Shown here in pieces: positions 10,869 through 22,300 of a stretch of 64,000 nucleotides of DNA. A program made the translations under genes and the position numbers. The notes below the pieces were generated by a model that ran no database searches, was not told where the DNA came from, and saw nothing but the letters and a program-made list of their open reading frames with translations. How positions within the stretch are numbered: the first letter of the stretch is position 1; every line of letters starts with the position of its first letter. The DNA is from Chloranthus sessilifolius (lineage: Eukaryota > Streptophyta > Magnoliopsida > Chloranthales > Chloranthaceae), in contig CM037587.1 of the NCBI GenBank assembly GCA_021018995.1, positions 3,536,866 through 3,600,865 on the forward strand, written 5' to 3'.

Positions 10869-11869
10869 GTATTGTAGTTTCTTTACAGTAATTATCACTA
10901 TATTTCTTTGGTAATCTCCTTCCCCCTATGTTTGATATTTTCAGCAAGTATTGATGACCTTGCTATGACCTGTACTCACTAGGATGATTTCTAATTCTTC
11001 CATGCAAATTTTCAGAACTTCTATTTTTGAACTTAAATATTTAATTTAAATACCAAAGGAGCATTTGTATCCACAATGTTTGTGGGTGATTGCAAAACAT
11101 TTAAATGCTAACTTTTTAATTTCTAAAAGATAAGTTTCTGTTTTGGGTAATGAATCGTAGCAAGTTTTCATATTGTAAAATACTCCCAATAAAAGGTAAA
11201 AATAAATAAAAAATCAAGAAAGACTTGATTTATTTATTTATTTAATTTTTTTTGAGTTTCTATTGGCGCTACTGGCGATCTGTATGGCTATCAATAGGGG
11301 TCTGGCTGGCCCATTAGGACATATAGCTAGGCTGTAGGCTGGGTGTGGGTCTAGGTTAGAGACACAGTCTTGGTTGGCCGATTATGGGCTTACATTCAGT
11401 TTAATTCCCAATCTGGTTGTTTCAATCCCAAATTTTTTAACAATTTTCATTAAGATCAGGTCCAAACTAGTTAAGCAATACAAGTTTAAATGGCACAGTG
11501 GCACCACCACCACGACTTTGACCTCTTCTATTTACCTTCTCTTGAATTTTGGCCACCATCGCCACCACCACCACTATGACCTTCACGACCACTGCGACTG
11601 TCGTCACCAACCATAGCCGAAAGGGCAGATAATTACTTGGCCACTTTTCACTCTTCACCCTGTTGCCCCTGTTTTTCAATGTCATAGGTGAGAGACCGGT
11701 AAATATGGAACTCCTCCCACATCCCAACCAAGTTAGTATAGTACTCACCGATATTCTTTCTTTTTTAACGAAAAAATATCGTCACATAAAATGTCCATCT
11801 TTTAACAAAAAATACTTGAATTTAGGATTAGTGGCACACAGGCCACACACACCATAAGTGGCACATAGG
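10869..11869. other. Non-coding sequence after exon 8
   Basis: No further RRP5 exon and no other gene seen. The first few hundred bases should be intron 8 sequence. A CACCAC/CATCGC-rich stretch lies at about 11505-11600, followed by CACACA-rich sequence belonging to the copia LTR side. Somewhere between here and 19390 is the junction where the truncated gene copy meets the head of the next one. Confidence 0.55.
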
Positions 11870-12640
11870 TCAATATATCTACCCGCACCACACACACACC
11901 AAATTAACTCATGCACACCAACACACGCCCATACTCCCCCTCAAGCTGGTGCATAGATATCTATCATGCCCAGCTTGACAATAATATCCTATAGGCAAGA
12001 AGGACCAAGGGCTTTCATGAAAACATCGGCTAGTTGCTGTGAGGACGTGACCTTAAGAGTTTCTATGAGTCCAATTTGAATATCCCGAATAAAATGAATA
12101 TCAACTTCAACATGTTTGCTTCGCTCATGAAGAACCGAGTCTTTGGCAATATCAATGGCTGCTTGGTTGTCACAATGGAGTGGCATAGGAAGAGATGGGG
12201 GAAAACCAAACTCAGTAAGTAGAGAACGTGGTTCACTCATGAAGAACTGAGTCTTTGGTAACATCAATGGTTGTTTGGTTGTCACAATGGAGTGGCATAG
12301 GAAGAGTTGGGGGAAAACCAAACTCAGTAAGTAGAGAACGTAGTCAAAGAAAATCACAAGTCCCATGAGACATTGCTCGATACTCAGATTCAACACTAGA
12401 TGTGGATACTGAATCCTACTTATTTTCCTCACCACAAAATTACCACCCAAAAAAGTAAGAAGTACAATATCCAAAAGCAGATAGACGATCAGTAGGAGCC
12501 CTAACATAATCAACATCGGTACAACAACTAAGTTGAAGATGATCAACATCACCATAGAAGAGGCCACGACTAGGAGAGGCCTTATATAGCAGAGGATCCA
12601 ATGAACAACAGTCATATAAGGAGTCCTGGGTGCATGCATG
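11870..12640 (-). pseudogene. Ty1/copia relic: RNase H end, polypurine tract and LTR edge (unit A)
   Basis: The minus strand encodes the C-terminal copia polyprotein: VVHWILCYIRP region, FLGGN, then DNQAAIDIAKDSVLHERSKH, VDIHFIRDIQIG and QQLADVFMKALG. These are the RNase H domain motifs of plant copia elements. Immediately after it (about 11935-11950 in + coordinates) is an AGCTTGAGGGGGAG polypurine tract, then a CA-rich LTR start. A block of about 115 bp carrying the DNQ region is tandemly duplicated inside the relic (12120-12235 and 12236-12345). Stops and frameshifts abound. Unit B: 56660-57430. Confidence 0.8.
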
Positions 12641-12975
12641 AACTGGGCCAATCTACTTCTAGATATTGTACTTTTCTGGGTGGTTATCTTGTGGTGTGGA
12701 AAAGTAAGAAACACGATTCAATATCCAAATCTAATATTGAATCTAAGCATTGAGCGATGTCTCAAAGGACTTGTGAGCTTCTTTGGCTACATTCTCTACT
12801 TATTGAGGTTGGTTTTTTCCCATCTCTTCCTATGCCCCTCCATTGAGACAACCAAGCAACCATTGATATTGCCAAAGACTCGGTTCTTTATGAGCGAACC
12901 AAACATGTTGAAGTTGATATTCATTTTATTTGCGAGAAGATTCAAGCTGGAATCTTGGAGAGTTTCCCATATGGC
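12641..12975 (+). pseudogene. Ty1/copia RNase H fragment, inverted relative to its neighbour
   Basis: The + strand reads the same RNase H region in pieces: CTFLGGYLVVWKSKK, CELLWLHSLLIEVGF, IAKDSVLYERTKHVEVDIHF. The frame changes and the first catalytic DNQ is preceded by a stop. It is joined back-to-back to the minus-strand copia relic, sharing the palindromic core near 12640. Unit B repeats the arrangement at 57431-57765. Confidence 0.75.
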
Positions 12976-14480
12976 TTTGGCATCATCATCATCAATACAA
13001 CTTTATCCCTCTATTTGGGGTCAACTTTGCGAGTCTTATTTCTCCACTCGTTTTTGATTAATGCCAAGTTCTTTGTAACTTTGCAGCCCTTCACGTCGCT
13101 TCTCATTGCTTCCCTCAAGGTCTTCACTGATCTTCCTCCTTCCTACTTGTGCTTGTAGTATCTCAACCTTTCGCATGAGTTCTATTTCTGGCCTCCAATG
13201 GACATGTCCAAACCCTCTCACGTGACTTTTTTAGCCTTGTAGGTGCTACGCTCAAATTTCTTATGTACTCTTTTCGAATTTTATCCTTTCTTGTTACTCC
13301 ACAAATCCATCTTAACACATCTCAACCACATTACTCTGTCATAGTCCAATATTCTCTGCACCATAAATATGGCCGGCCTAATCACTGTCTTATAAAATCG
13401 TCTTTTTAATCTAATTGGACTCTTGGGTTGCACAATTCTCCTCTTGATTGTCTCCGTTTCATTCAACTTGCACTAATCTTATTTGAGATGTCCCCTTCAA
13501 ATCCACTATATAATTGTAAAGTAGAGCCTAAATAGCAAGATATATGACAATGTGGCACTCGATGATTTTCTATTTTAACTAATCATTCGGGCTATCATGT
13601 TAACTAAATTTGCACTCCTGGTATTGTGTCTTTGTTATGCTAATTTTCAAACCTCTTAACTCCAAGGCTTTTCTCCATAATTCCACCTTATCATTTATTT
13701 CTTTCCTTGTTAGGGCAATTAATACCACATCACCTACAAATGGCTTGCACCATGGAATCTCTTCGTGTATGTCTATGATTAATGCATCTATGACTAGGGC
13801 AAACAAATAAGGGCTCAATGCAGGTCCTTGTTGCAACCAAACTTTGATAGGACTGGTCTCTCCACACATCGTTCTTACACTAGTTGCCGTTATTTTATAC
13901 ATGTCTTGAGCAATCTTAATATATAAGTTTGAAATGCATTTCTTCTTCAGTGTCCATCAGATTATTTGTCTCGACCCTCTATCATATGCTTTCTCCAACT
14001 CAATAAAAATCATATGCAAGTTCTTCCTTCTCTCTGAACTTCTTCATAAGTTGCTCAATAGGAAAATAACTTAAGTTGTTGATGTGGTCGACGTAAATCC
14101 ACATTGGTTCCCTGAGACACTTGATTCTTGTTTCGTTTTGCTATTCTCTCTCAGAGTTTCATAGTCTAGCTCATAAGTTTAATGCCTCGATAGTTTGCAC
14201 AAATTTGGATGTCTCCTTTGTTCTTATAAAAAGAGACCACGATGCTCCTCCTCCATACCTCAGGCATTTTTGTTTAAATCTTTAGTGTCTTGTTGAACAA
14301 TTTAGTCAACCAACTTAGTCCATTCTCTCCTATCATAATCCATCCTTTTATAGGTATTCCATTTGGTCGTACTACTTTTCTTTTTATCATCTTTACTGAG
14401 GTTGCTTTTACCTCAACTCTTGATATTTTGTTAATCATCCCTTGATTTGGTTCCTCTTCTTGTTCTACTTCGTTCACGAA
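12976..14480 (-). pseudogene. RTE-type LINE relic, reverse transcriptase to C-terminus (unit A)
   Basis: In minus-strand order: about 14477-14274 carries KISRVEV...NGIPIKGW...WLTKLFNK, the start of the RTE-clade reverse transcriptase. 13902-13600 has GLHQG-like WLQQGPALSPYLFALVIDAL, then FVGDVVLIA where active enzymes have FADDVVL. 13466-13281 and 13221-13036 carry RGFGHVHWRPEIELMRKVE, the C-terminal region. The catalytic aspartate pair is lost (V-G-D instead of A-D-D) and there are many stops and frameshifts. Unit B keeps it to 59014, where it is cut exactly at a MITE end. Confidence 0.8.
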
Positions 14481-15418
14481 TTTTGTGTTTAATTAGTTTG
14501 GCCACCTATTCCTTATCTCATCCTCTTTTACCAAGACCCTTTGATCTTTGTGGCTAATGCACTTTCCCATCAGAAAACACTTCACATTGGAGAGGACGCG
14601 TGATTAGTGTTGCACGTCCTCGCTAACCTTATATTGTTATTATTTTAAGTTCCAAATAATTACTATACATAACATTAGTGAAAACAATGTATACCAACCT
14701 GCCCCTATACGTAAAAGTAAATGTAAAGGATTGGAAAGCTGTCTGGAACTTCTGACAAATGACTGGAAGCTGTCTGAAATTTCTAAAAAGACAAATATCT
14801 TCAATAGAAACTATTTGTAATATTCAGAAATTTCTAGTTTTCTCCCCTTGCTTGTAAACACAACACACCCTTCCACACACACCCACCCTCTCACATATAT
14901 TTACGTATGTATGCGTGTATGACGTATAGAAACACTCAGACACACATCACCAATGGAAACACTCATTTGACGGTTTCTTGTACATGCACATCCATAAATG
15001 ATTATATGTCAATTATAGTATTTTGTAATAGTATAGAATCAATGGTTAACATAATTTTTCATATATATATATACACACACTTATTTTTCCCTACTTTTGC
15101 AATTATTTTTTTCTATTTTCCCCCCTTACCGACTTATTCCTGAACTCTGATTTTGTCACTATAGTTGGGAGGACCAAGGCTTATTCTATGCTATCGAGTT
15201 GTTCTAGACTGATCCTTGCTATTAGAGCACATTTATTATGGCAAATTTTTTGTTTTGTTAATGTATGATGCGATCTTGGTTGCAATTAGTGTTGACAAAT
15301 GCGCTAGGCACACTTGAGGCGACAAGGATCCCTAAGGCCTAGGCTCATAGCTCTTAGTTTTATTTTTTTATATGTTAGTTTTATTTAAATATTTATAGAT
15401 AATATAAAATGATATATA

Positions 15419-15468
<50 letters not shown>

Positions 15469-15469
15469 A
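14481..15469. other. Unit A-specific non-coding sequence
   Basis: No gene seen. It contains a CACACCC-rich patch (about 14860-14900) and a (TA)n tract at 15421-15462. This and everything to 18647 is missing from unit B. Confidence 0.55.
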
Positions 15470-16055
15470 CGGTTTTTAGCATTTACCCCCCCCTCCCCCT
15501 TAGATATGTCTTATTTACACTCCCCCCCTCCCGGCCCATGTTTCGCTTATTTACACTGTGACCCTTGCTTTTGTGTTTCCTTTACTTATTACCCCTACAG
15601 TGACAAATCAGCCGTTGACTGTTACATAACCAAACTTTGATTGTTTTGAATCAGACAATGGAGATTGTTTTTTCCACCACAATCTTGAGATTAGAAGCCT
15701 ACCATAAGGCGATTAGATTTTGATTCCACTTGGCACACAACCCAAAAAGTGAGCATGATCATGGGTGGACATCAAACGTGGTTCCTGGATCACTTTCTAG
15801 ATGTGTGCCACGTGAATCAAAATTCGACCGTCTTATTGTAGGCCCATGATCTAAAGTTCCATTAGGTCAAAGATTGGGGCGAAAAATAATATTCATTGTT
15901 TGATTCAAAGCAGTCAAAGGTTGTGTAGTCAGAGTCTGTCACTATAAGGGGTAATAAGTAAATGAAACACAAAAGCAAGGCCACAGTGTAAATAGGTGAA
16001 ATGCGGGGGGCAGAGTGTAAATAAGATATCTCAAGGGGATAAATGCAGAAAACCC
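15470..16055. mobile_element. Foldback element, about 585 bp, arms about 190 bp
   Basis: The left end (GCATTTACCCC, then TTATTTACACTGTG, CTTGCTTTTGTGTTTC, TTACTTATTACCCC) is mirrored by the right end (GGGGTAATAAGTAAATG, ACACAAAAGCAAG, CACAGTGTAAATA, GGGGATAAATGC). The middle shares AATCAGACAATGGAGATTG and ATCTTGAGA blocks with the foldback elements at 8717 and 63163. There is no coding capacity and no clear target duplication. Confidence 0.75.
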
Positions 16056-16079
16056 TAAAAAGATTATTATAAGACGACA

Positions 16080-16360
16080 ACTGACTTGCCATATTATATG
16101 GTGTTGAATGCTAGGTTCCAAAAAAGCGACAAGAAGATAGTCCACATGTGATCGAAATGTGTATGTTGAGATGGATGCGTGGAGCAACAAGAAAGGATAC
16201 GAATCGAGTACATAAGAGAAAAATGTGGTGTGGCACCTATAAAGGAAAAAATTAGTGTTGCTTGAGGTGGTTTGGACATGTTCATTGGAGGCCAATAGGA
16301 GACCCTGTATGAAGGGTTGAGATTGTACAAGTACAAGGATGTAGGAGGTTAGGTCCGAGC
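16080..16360 (+). pseudogene. RTE-type LINE C-terminal fragment, + strand
   Basis: Broken + strand frames read EYIREKCGVAPIKEKI and GGLDMFIGGQ, matching the RTE C-terminal pattern 'DIRDKVGVAPIEEKM...LRWFGHVQRRP'. It is a second fragment, opposite in orientation to the RTE relic at 12976-14480, so it derives from a separate insertion or an inversion. It stops about 75 bp before the inverted duplication. Confidence 0.65.
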
Positions 16361-16789
16361 CTGGCCTATCTAATTATTGGGTTTAAAGTGTGTTTCCAAT
16401 TTTTTTATCCTGATTCTAACCCGGGATGCGATATACTCAAAAATATCAAGTCTTTCATTTTGAGCAATATGCCACGTTACAAATCTCATGTGCAAGTTGT
16501 AGCTCCCATTAATAAATTATAAAAAAAGTAGGTAAAACTTTTATAAAAAGGGGAAAAAGTAGGAAAATTTTGTGATTTTCTCAAAAAGTTGCGACTTTTT
16601 CAAAAAATGGCAATTTAATCAGGATTTGATGGTAGACTCGATTAAATCCTAACTTTAAAAAAAAATCGGCTAATTTGGTCAATATGATTATTATTTACAA
16701 AACCAAAATTTATCAATCAAACAATAATAATAATAATAAGGGTGAATCAGTTATAAAACTCATGTATTTCAGAGAATGCTGAACCTCAC

Positions 16790-16943
16790 CTCAGGGAAAA
16801 TCGAGAACATCGTCTACAATTTCTTGTGGAAGGGCGCGCTCAGATTCAAACTTTTTCTTGAAGGGCTTTTTAGGGTTTGTGTGAGGTGTTTTGAGCTCGT
16901 TGTTGGGTTTTCTCTTTAGAGATTTCTTTGAAGGCGCTGCCAT
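16790..16943 (-). pseudogene. RRP5: RRP5 exon 1, inverted duplicate with nonsense codon
   Basis: The reverse complement begins ATGGCAGCGCC and encodes MAAPSKKSLKRKPNNELK and onward to the donor GTGAGG. Relative to exon 1 at 19603, codon 51 is TGA instead of CGA (DFP-stop instead of DFPR), and there are a few further substitutions (P to S at codon 5, V to L, P to L). Downstream on that strand only about 350 bp of intron 1 is present before the duplication ends, so no exon 2 can follow. It is a dead duplicate, but its leader and promoter region are as complete as those of exon 1 at 19603. Confidence 0.88.
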
Positions 16944-17711
16944 TTTAAGGTTTTGGTACTCTTATTGAGATTCGTAAGGCTATAAATCAGAGTTTGGAGA
17001 TGTTTTGGATTCGAACGAGGTTGAGAGCGAGCAGCGGAGAAGGTTATATGAGAGGGGGTTTAAGCGGCAGTTGCTTCTTACCGAGAGGTTTGAGGAGCTG
17101 AAAATGGTGGGCAGTGGTTTAAAGGGGTTTGAGGTTTGAGGGTTTAAGTTTCGACTCCGGTCACATAGAGCATGAGATTATGAGTTTGAATAGAGTGACC
17201 GACCCAGGCACTGGTGCACGATGTGCGAGCCTTCGGTCTTTGGACCTTTGGAGTCTCACAGAATTGAAGACAATGGAAAGCCGTGATAGTCTAAGGTCCA
17301 ATAGCTCACAGGTAAAGAGTAGCTCTTTCACTTTCTGACTCCGACAAAGAACTACTTTTACATTTGGTAACACAGCTTCTTACCTCATTTGCTCTGGCAG
17401 GAAGCTGTTTTAAGTGATAAAACTGCTCTATGCTTGCTCTATCTCACAGCAGATTTTATCTGCTCTAACAAAGAGTAGGCAAATGGTTGTTTCTGCTCTT
17501 ATAAGAGCTAACCCAAACACAAAAGGCTCTATTATATTCCTCGGATATAGGGGTAGGGCTCTCAATGGCCGGGACAACCCGGATTTTGACCCACACCTAG
17601 CCTGAAAAAAGCGGTATCTTTTGTGAAGCCAACCCAGCTCAATACAAAGGTTGAGCTAATCATGTGACGACCAGTTGATTGAATTGCTGCTTAATAAAAA
17701 AAAACTAATTG

Positions 17712-17753
<42 letters not shown>

Positions 17754-17757
<4 letters not shown>

Positions 17758-17865
17758 GAGTAAATGCCTTGAGATTAAACCATTGAACGGTTTAAAATAA
17801 ACGACATTCAAGTAAAAGTATTGTTCAATGGTTTAATCTCAAAGTATTTAAGTAAAATGCTCTTA
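17754..17865. mobile_element. Palindromic MITE, 111 bp (left arm)
   Basis: The terminal sequences TTAAGAGTAAATGCC and the inverse of TAAGAGCATTTTAC enclose long inverted repeats (TTGAGATTAAACCATTGAAC and its complement). TTA at both borders fits a Tourist/PIF-Harbinger-type target. It is adjacent to a (TA)n tract (17717-17753). It is one of three copies in the window. Confidence 0.75.
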
Positions 17866-18002
17866 ATATATTATATTATATATATGTATACTTAGTTTTT
17901 TATTATTTTATCCTTGCCGGGTGCGGGTTCAACCCAAGCCTGACCCGAATCAATCCGGGTCATCACGTGATTAGCCCAACCCATAGCGAGCCGCGCTGAC
18001 AG

Positions 18003-18640
18003 ATTATAGGGGAGTTTTGACTCTGGTCACATAGTGCATGAGATTATGAGTTTGAATAGAGTGACCAACCCGGGCGCTGGTGCACGATGTGTGAGCCTTT
18101 GAACCTTTGGAGTCTCACATAATTGAAGAGCATGGAAAGCTGTGATAGTCTAAGGTCCAATAGCCCACTATTTGTGTGCTTTTATACCGGTGGTTAGCTC
18201 TTTTGGGGTAAAGAGTAGCTCTTTCACTTTTTGGCTCCGACAAAGAACTACTTTTACATTTGGTAACACTTTTTCTTACCTCAAGTTGTTTTAAGTGATA
18301 AAATTGCTCTATGCCTGCTCTATCTTAGAGCTTATTTTATCTGTTTTGATAGAGAGCAGGCAAAGAGCTACTTCTGCTCTTATAAGAGCTAACCCCAACA
18401 TAGAAGGCTTTGTTATATTCCTCAAATATAGGGGTGGGCTCTCAATGGGTCAAGGCAACCCAGATTTTGGCTCGCACTCGACCTGAAAAAAGCGATACCT
18501 TTTGTGAAGCCAACCCGGCCCAATACCAGTGTTGGCCTAATCACGTGATGACCCGGATTGATTCGGGTCAGGCTTGGGTTGAACCCGCATCCGGCCCGGA
18601 TAAAATAATAAAAAACTAAGTATACATATATATAATATAA
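18003..18640 (+). repeat. Dispersed repeat family 'R', central copy
   Basis: A unit of about 640 bp found four times: 17150-17690 (+), here (+), about 18840-19390 (minus) and about 59180-59780 (minus), plus a tail-only piece at 17876-17985. It begins with GGTCACATAG.GCATGAG, contains GCTCTTATAAGAGCTAACCC, and ends with GGGTCGGGCTTGGGTTGAA-like and CGGCCCGGATAAA sequence. It has no convincing coding frame. The copies next to exon 1 put this repeat about 210 bp upstream of the RRP5 start codon. Confidence 0.7.
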
Positions 18641-18644
18641 CATA

Positions 18645-18753
18645 TTAAGAGCATTTTACTTAAATGCCTTGAGATTAAACCATTGAACAATACTTTTACT
18701 TGAATGTCGTTTATTTTAAACCGTTCAATGGTTTAATCTCAAGGCATTTACTC

Positions 18754-18756
<3 letters not shown>
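18645..18756. mobile_element. Palindromic MITE (right arm), bordered by TTA
   Basis: The inverse of the element at 17754-17865, as expected from the arm symmetry. It is followed by a long (TA)n tract (18757-18822). Its left TTA (18645-18647) is exactly where unit B sequence resumes after its 4.4-kb difference. Confidence 0.8.
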
Positions 18757-18823
<67 letters not shown>

Positions 18824-19390
18824 CAATTAGTTTTTTATTTTTTATCCGGTAAAAGTGCTCAGTTTTCAACATTCAAGCAGCCCGAATCAATCTGGGTCGT
18901 CACATGATTAGCTCAACCTTTGTATTGGGCGGGTTATTTCACAAAGATCTGCAGTGAGTGGCCAAAATCCGGGTTGTCCCGGCCATTGAAAGCCCTACCC
19001 CTATATCCGAGGAATATAATAGAGCCTTTTGTGTTTGGGTTAGCTCTTATAAGAGCAGAAACAATTATTTGCCTACTCTTTGTTAGAGCAAATAAAATTT
19101 GCTGTGAGATAGAGCAAGCATAGAGCAGTTTTATCACTTAAAACAGCTTCCTGCCAGAGCAAATGAGGTAAGAAGCTGTGTTACCAAATGTAAAAGTAGT
19201 TCTTTGTCTGAGTCAGAAAGTGAAAGAGCTACTCTTTACCTGTGAGCTATTGGACCTTAGACTATCACGGCTTTCCATTGTCTTCAATTCTGTGAGACTC
19301 CAAAGGTCCAAAGGTCAAGGTGATCAGGCACCAGCGTTCCGGGTCGGTCACTCTATTCAAACTCATAATCTCATGCTCTATGTGACCGGA

Positions 19391-19602
19391 GTCGAAACTT
19401 AAACCCTCAAACCTAAAACCCCTTTAAACCACTGCCCACCATTTTCAGCTCCTCACACCTCTCGGTAAGAAGCAATTGCCGCTTAAACCCCCTCTCATAT
19501 AACCTTCTCTGCTGCTCGCTCTCAACCTCGTTCAAATCCAAAACATCTCCAAACTCTGATTTCTAGCCTTACGAATCTCAATAAGAGTACCAAAACTTTA
19601 AA
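19391..19602 (+). promoter_or_regulatory. RRP5 5' leader and proximal promoter (copy 2)
   Basis: About 210 bp between the dispersed repeat and the exon 1 ATG, strongly conserved between the two arms and unit B (59781-59992). It contains AAACCCT (telo-box-like, about 19401) and several CTTAAACCC words. Telo-boxes are common upstream of plant ribosome-biogenesis genes. No clear TATA box was found. The transcription start is not determined. Confidence 0.4.
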
Positions 19603-19756
19603 ATGGCAGCGCCTCCAAAGAAATCTCTAAAGAGAAAACCCAACAACGAGCTCAAAACACCTCACACAAACCCTAAAAAGCCCTTCAAGAAAAAGTTTGA
19701 ATCCGAGCGCATCGTTCCACAAGAAATTGTAGACGATGTTCCCGATTTTCCCCGAG
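19603..19756 (+). CDS. RRP5: RRP5 homologue, copy 2, exon 1
   Basis: The start ATG lies in AAAATGGCAGCGCC. The 51 complete codons read MAAPPKKSLKRKPNNELKTP..., lysine-rich as in the nucleolar N-terminus of plant RRP5, ending DDVPDFPR before a CCCCGAG/GTGAGG donor (phase 1). The same head is duplicated in inverse orientation at 16790-16943 and in copy 3 at 59993-60146; of the three, only this one is free of nonsense codons. Intron 1 is 3268 bp because of the solo LTR; in copy 3 it is 838 bp. Confidence 0.9.
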
Positions 19757-21359
19757 GTGAGGTTCAGCATTCTCTGAAATACATGAGTTTTATAACTGAT
19801 TCACCCTTATTATTATTATTGTTTAATTGATGAATTTTGGTTTTGTAAATAATAATCATATTGACCAAATTAGCCGATTTTTTTTAAAAGTTAGGATTTA
19901 ATCGAGTCTACCATCAAATCCTGATTAAATTGCCATTTTTTGAAAAAGTCACAACTTTTTGAGAAAATCACAAAATTTTCCTACTTTTTCCCCTTTTTTA
20001 TAAAAGTTTTACCTACTTTTATAATTTATTAATGGGAGCTACAACTTGCACACGAGATTTGTATCGTGGCATATTGCTCAAAATGAAAGACTTGATATTT
20101 TTGAGATTAGTTGTGACGTCCCCAAATTCACACACCGGATCAATGCGCTCACTTGGAGACATCACACTACGTCACATATCCATGATTTTAAATAAATCAA
20201 TTATTCCATAAAGATCCGCATATAAACGCAACGGAAAAAAACAACTATTAAAAGTGCACGCATAAATTTTTTTTTTTTTCTTCATCATGAGAAGAATACT
20301 AAATTATGAGATGACAACCTATTATACCAAATTGTATGCTTACTCCTTAAATTAAATAAAACTGAAATCAAACATAATCCATCATTAGCCTGAACTTGTT
20401 CATAAAACAATCTGAATTAAACATCTTAAAATCCTTTCTAATGCATAAAGAAAATCCTATAAACTAAACTTCAAATCGTTCTTCGCTCAGATCTGGATTT
20501 CCATCAATCATTGAAGCGTCTACTTCATCCACTCCATGTATAGCTGTACTCCCTGTAATCCCAAACAATGGGTTAGTTTACCAAGTAAACTGGTATGGAC
20601 CAGTCATGATGAGGCTAATAGAAAAGATCCATAACTCAAATCATCTCATAAAAATCAAACAATAACAGAGATATAGCATGTGACATAAAGAATAAGTAAA
20701 GCAATAGAATGAAACTGAAACATAGCATTAAATCTAAATAAACATTATGGCTCAGGTCTCTACCCTAATTTCATGTATGGTTATTTTTAATTGTGCATTT
20801 AATGCTCATGAATCGGCATACATAATGGACATGGTTATCTCTTTTTTAATCATTATCCTAATCTTCTCTGATCCTTCGATTAGTATCTACGTTAAACTTC
20901 ACATAACTTCTCTTCAGTGAAGTAGTAAGCTTAAAATTAAAGACCTTCTCCATCCCTTCAGTTTTATCATTAATGCATGTATGCATAACTTTTATTACTT
21001 ATTCTTATTCATGTTAATTCCTCTAGCATAAGCCCATAGGAATTCTATCATAATCATAGAAGTATTTTATTTTCATGTGTCATGTCGTAAACGTATCTTT
21101 TCACTTTTATGAATGCCATGAATGTATATGCATAGAAAAACTTGAAATCAACCGATCATGCAGTAGCTCTTTCACTTGTTTATGCTTAACACATAAATAT
21201 GTAATCTCTATCGATTCCTACTTGTTTCATGTTGTGTAAATCAAACATCATAGCTTGCATGGATTCTAAGCAATAAAACAATGATGAACATAAATAAACA
21301 TTTAAGCATGATGATTAAACATAGACAATATTTGAATAAAAATTCACCGCTTGCATCCT

Positions 21360-21620
21360 AGACAAATTCTGAAATTCCTAACAAATTCTGGGTTTTGGAC
21401 AGATTTTGGATTCCAAATGATTCGGATTCCGCATTTCGGATTCGATGATATTGATTCCAACAGATTTTGGATTCTAACGATTCGATTCGGACAGATGTTT
21501 CCAAACAAATTACGGATTACGGATGATTCGGATTCGAAGTATTCTCGATTCGGATGATTCTGGTTTCCAAACAGATTCTGGATTTTGGATGGATTCTGGA
21601 TTCTGCACAGAATTTTGTGA
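21360..21620. repeat. Degenerate GATTCGGATTC/CAGATTCTGGATT repeat inside the LTR
   Basis: Many imperfect copies of ATTCGGATTC, ACAGATT.TGGATT and CCAAACAGATT are arranged irregularly. Open frames on both strands across it are an effect of the repeat and not genes. Confidence 0.75.
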
Positions 21621-22014
21621 TCAATCACAAAACCCCGTGTACCATCGAAAACCCATGATTAAGCATAAAAATTTATCAATCTAATATGAAGGATATTCAT
21701 TAAATGAAATAAACTCTAATTTCTATTTTATTTTGTGTTATCTACATTTCCGATTAATCTCAAGATGATTTTTCCATACCTCTAGTTTTCGCATAAAATA
21801 TTTATGTAACTTCTCTCCCTTGATCCAATCCGAAGTACTAATCAAAAGAAACCGGTCGGCTATTGTAAGCTCCTCTTGCGTTCTTCTAAGCCTTCAAACC
21901 AAAAACTCTAGAGTTCTAATTTTCCTCCTCTAGAATTTTCTCTCTTTCTCTATGAGGTTATTAAGTTATAAGAGTTATGTAAAAATTCTGTAAATTAATC
22001 TCTATATTTATAAT

Positions 22015-22300
22015 ACTTTATGGTTTCCTATTTAAGATCTAATTCTATTTAGAATGCTTTAAGGTTTCCTATTTAAGATCTAACTCTATTTAGAATACTT
22101 AAGGTTTCCTATTTAATATCTAACTCTATTTAGAATTTCCTACATGGGTCTTAAGTGATTCTATGGGCCTTTAATTACTTAATGGGTCTTTAATTAGTTA
22201 TTGGGTCTTTAATTATTTAATGGGTCTTTAATTACTTAATGGGTCTTTAATTAGTTATTGGGTCTTTAATTAATTATTGGGTCTATAGTTAATTTACTAA
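22015..22300. repeat. Two short tandem arrays inside the LTR
   Basis: Three units of about 46 bp with GGTTTCCTATTTAAGATCTA (22021-22135) are followed by about six units of 21-22 bp built on GGGTCTTTAATTA (22165-22300). Confidence 0.85.

Larger units (their letters stand above)
16434..20105. repeat. Large inverted duplication around the RRP5 start (head-to-head)
   Basis: The left arm (16434 to about 17985) is the inverse of the right arm (about 18534 to 20105). Outer to inner, each arm has the first part of intron 1, exon 1, the 5' leader, a dispersed repeat, a (TA)n tract, a 111-bp MITE, and a GGGTCGGG-type tail. Exon 1 occurs as 16790-16943 on the minus strand and 19603-19756 on the plus strand, so two gene heads diverge from a shared 2.66-kb interval. 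The central loop (about 17986-18533) is mostly a third, direct copy of the dispersed repeat. The left arm ends within a few bases of the point where the solo LTR interrupts the right arm. Unit B has only the right-arm equivalent. Confidence 0.93.

Noticed and set aside
10945..11030. Possible C/D-box snoRNA after exon 8 (TGATGA near 10964)
   Set aside because: No CTGA box at the right distance and no terminal stem; introns of RRP5 showed no other C/D or H/ACA pair.
11374..11748. His- and Val-rich frames on both strands near 11.5 kb
   Set aside because: They come from a CACCAC/CATCGC low-complexity stretch; the unit-B frame is shifted by small indels, so there is no coding conservation.
21344..21628. 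Asn/Ile/Pro-rich frames in the solo LTR
   Set aside because: They reflect the GATTCGGATTC-type degenerate repeat and are open on both strands.
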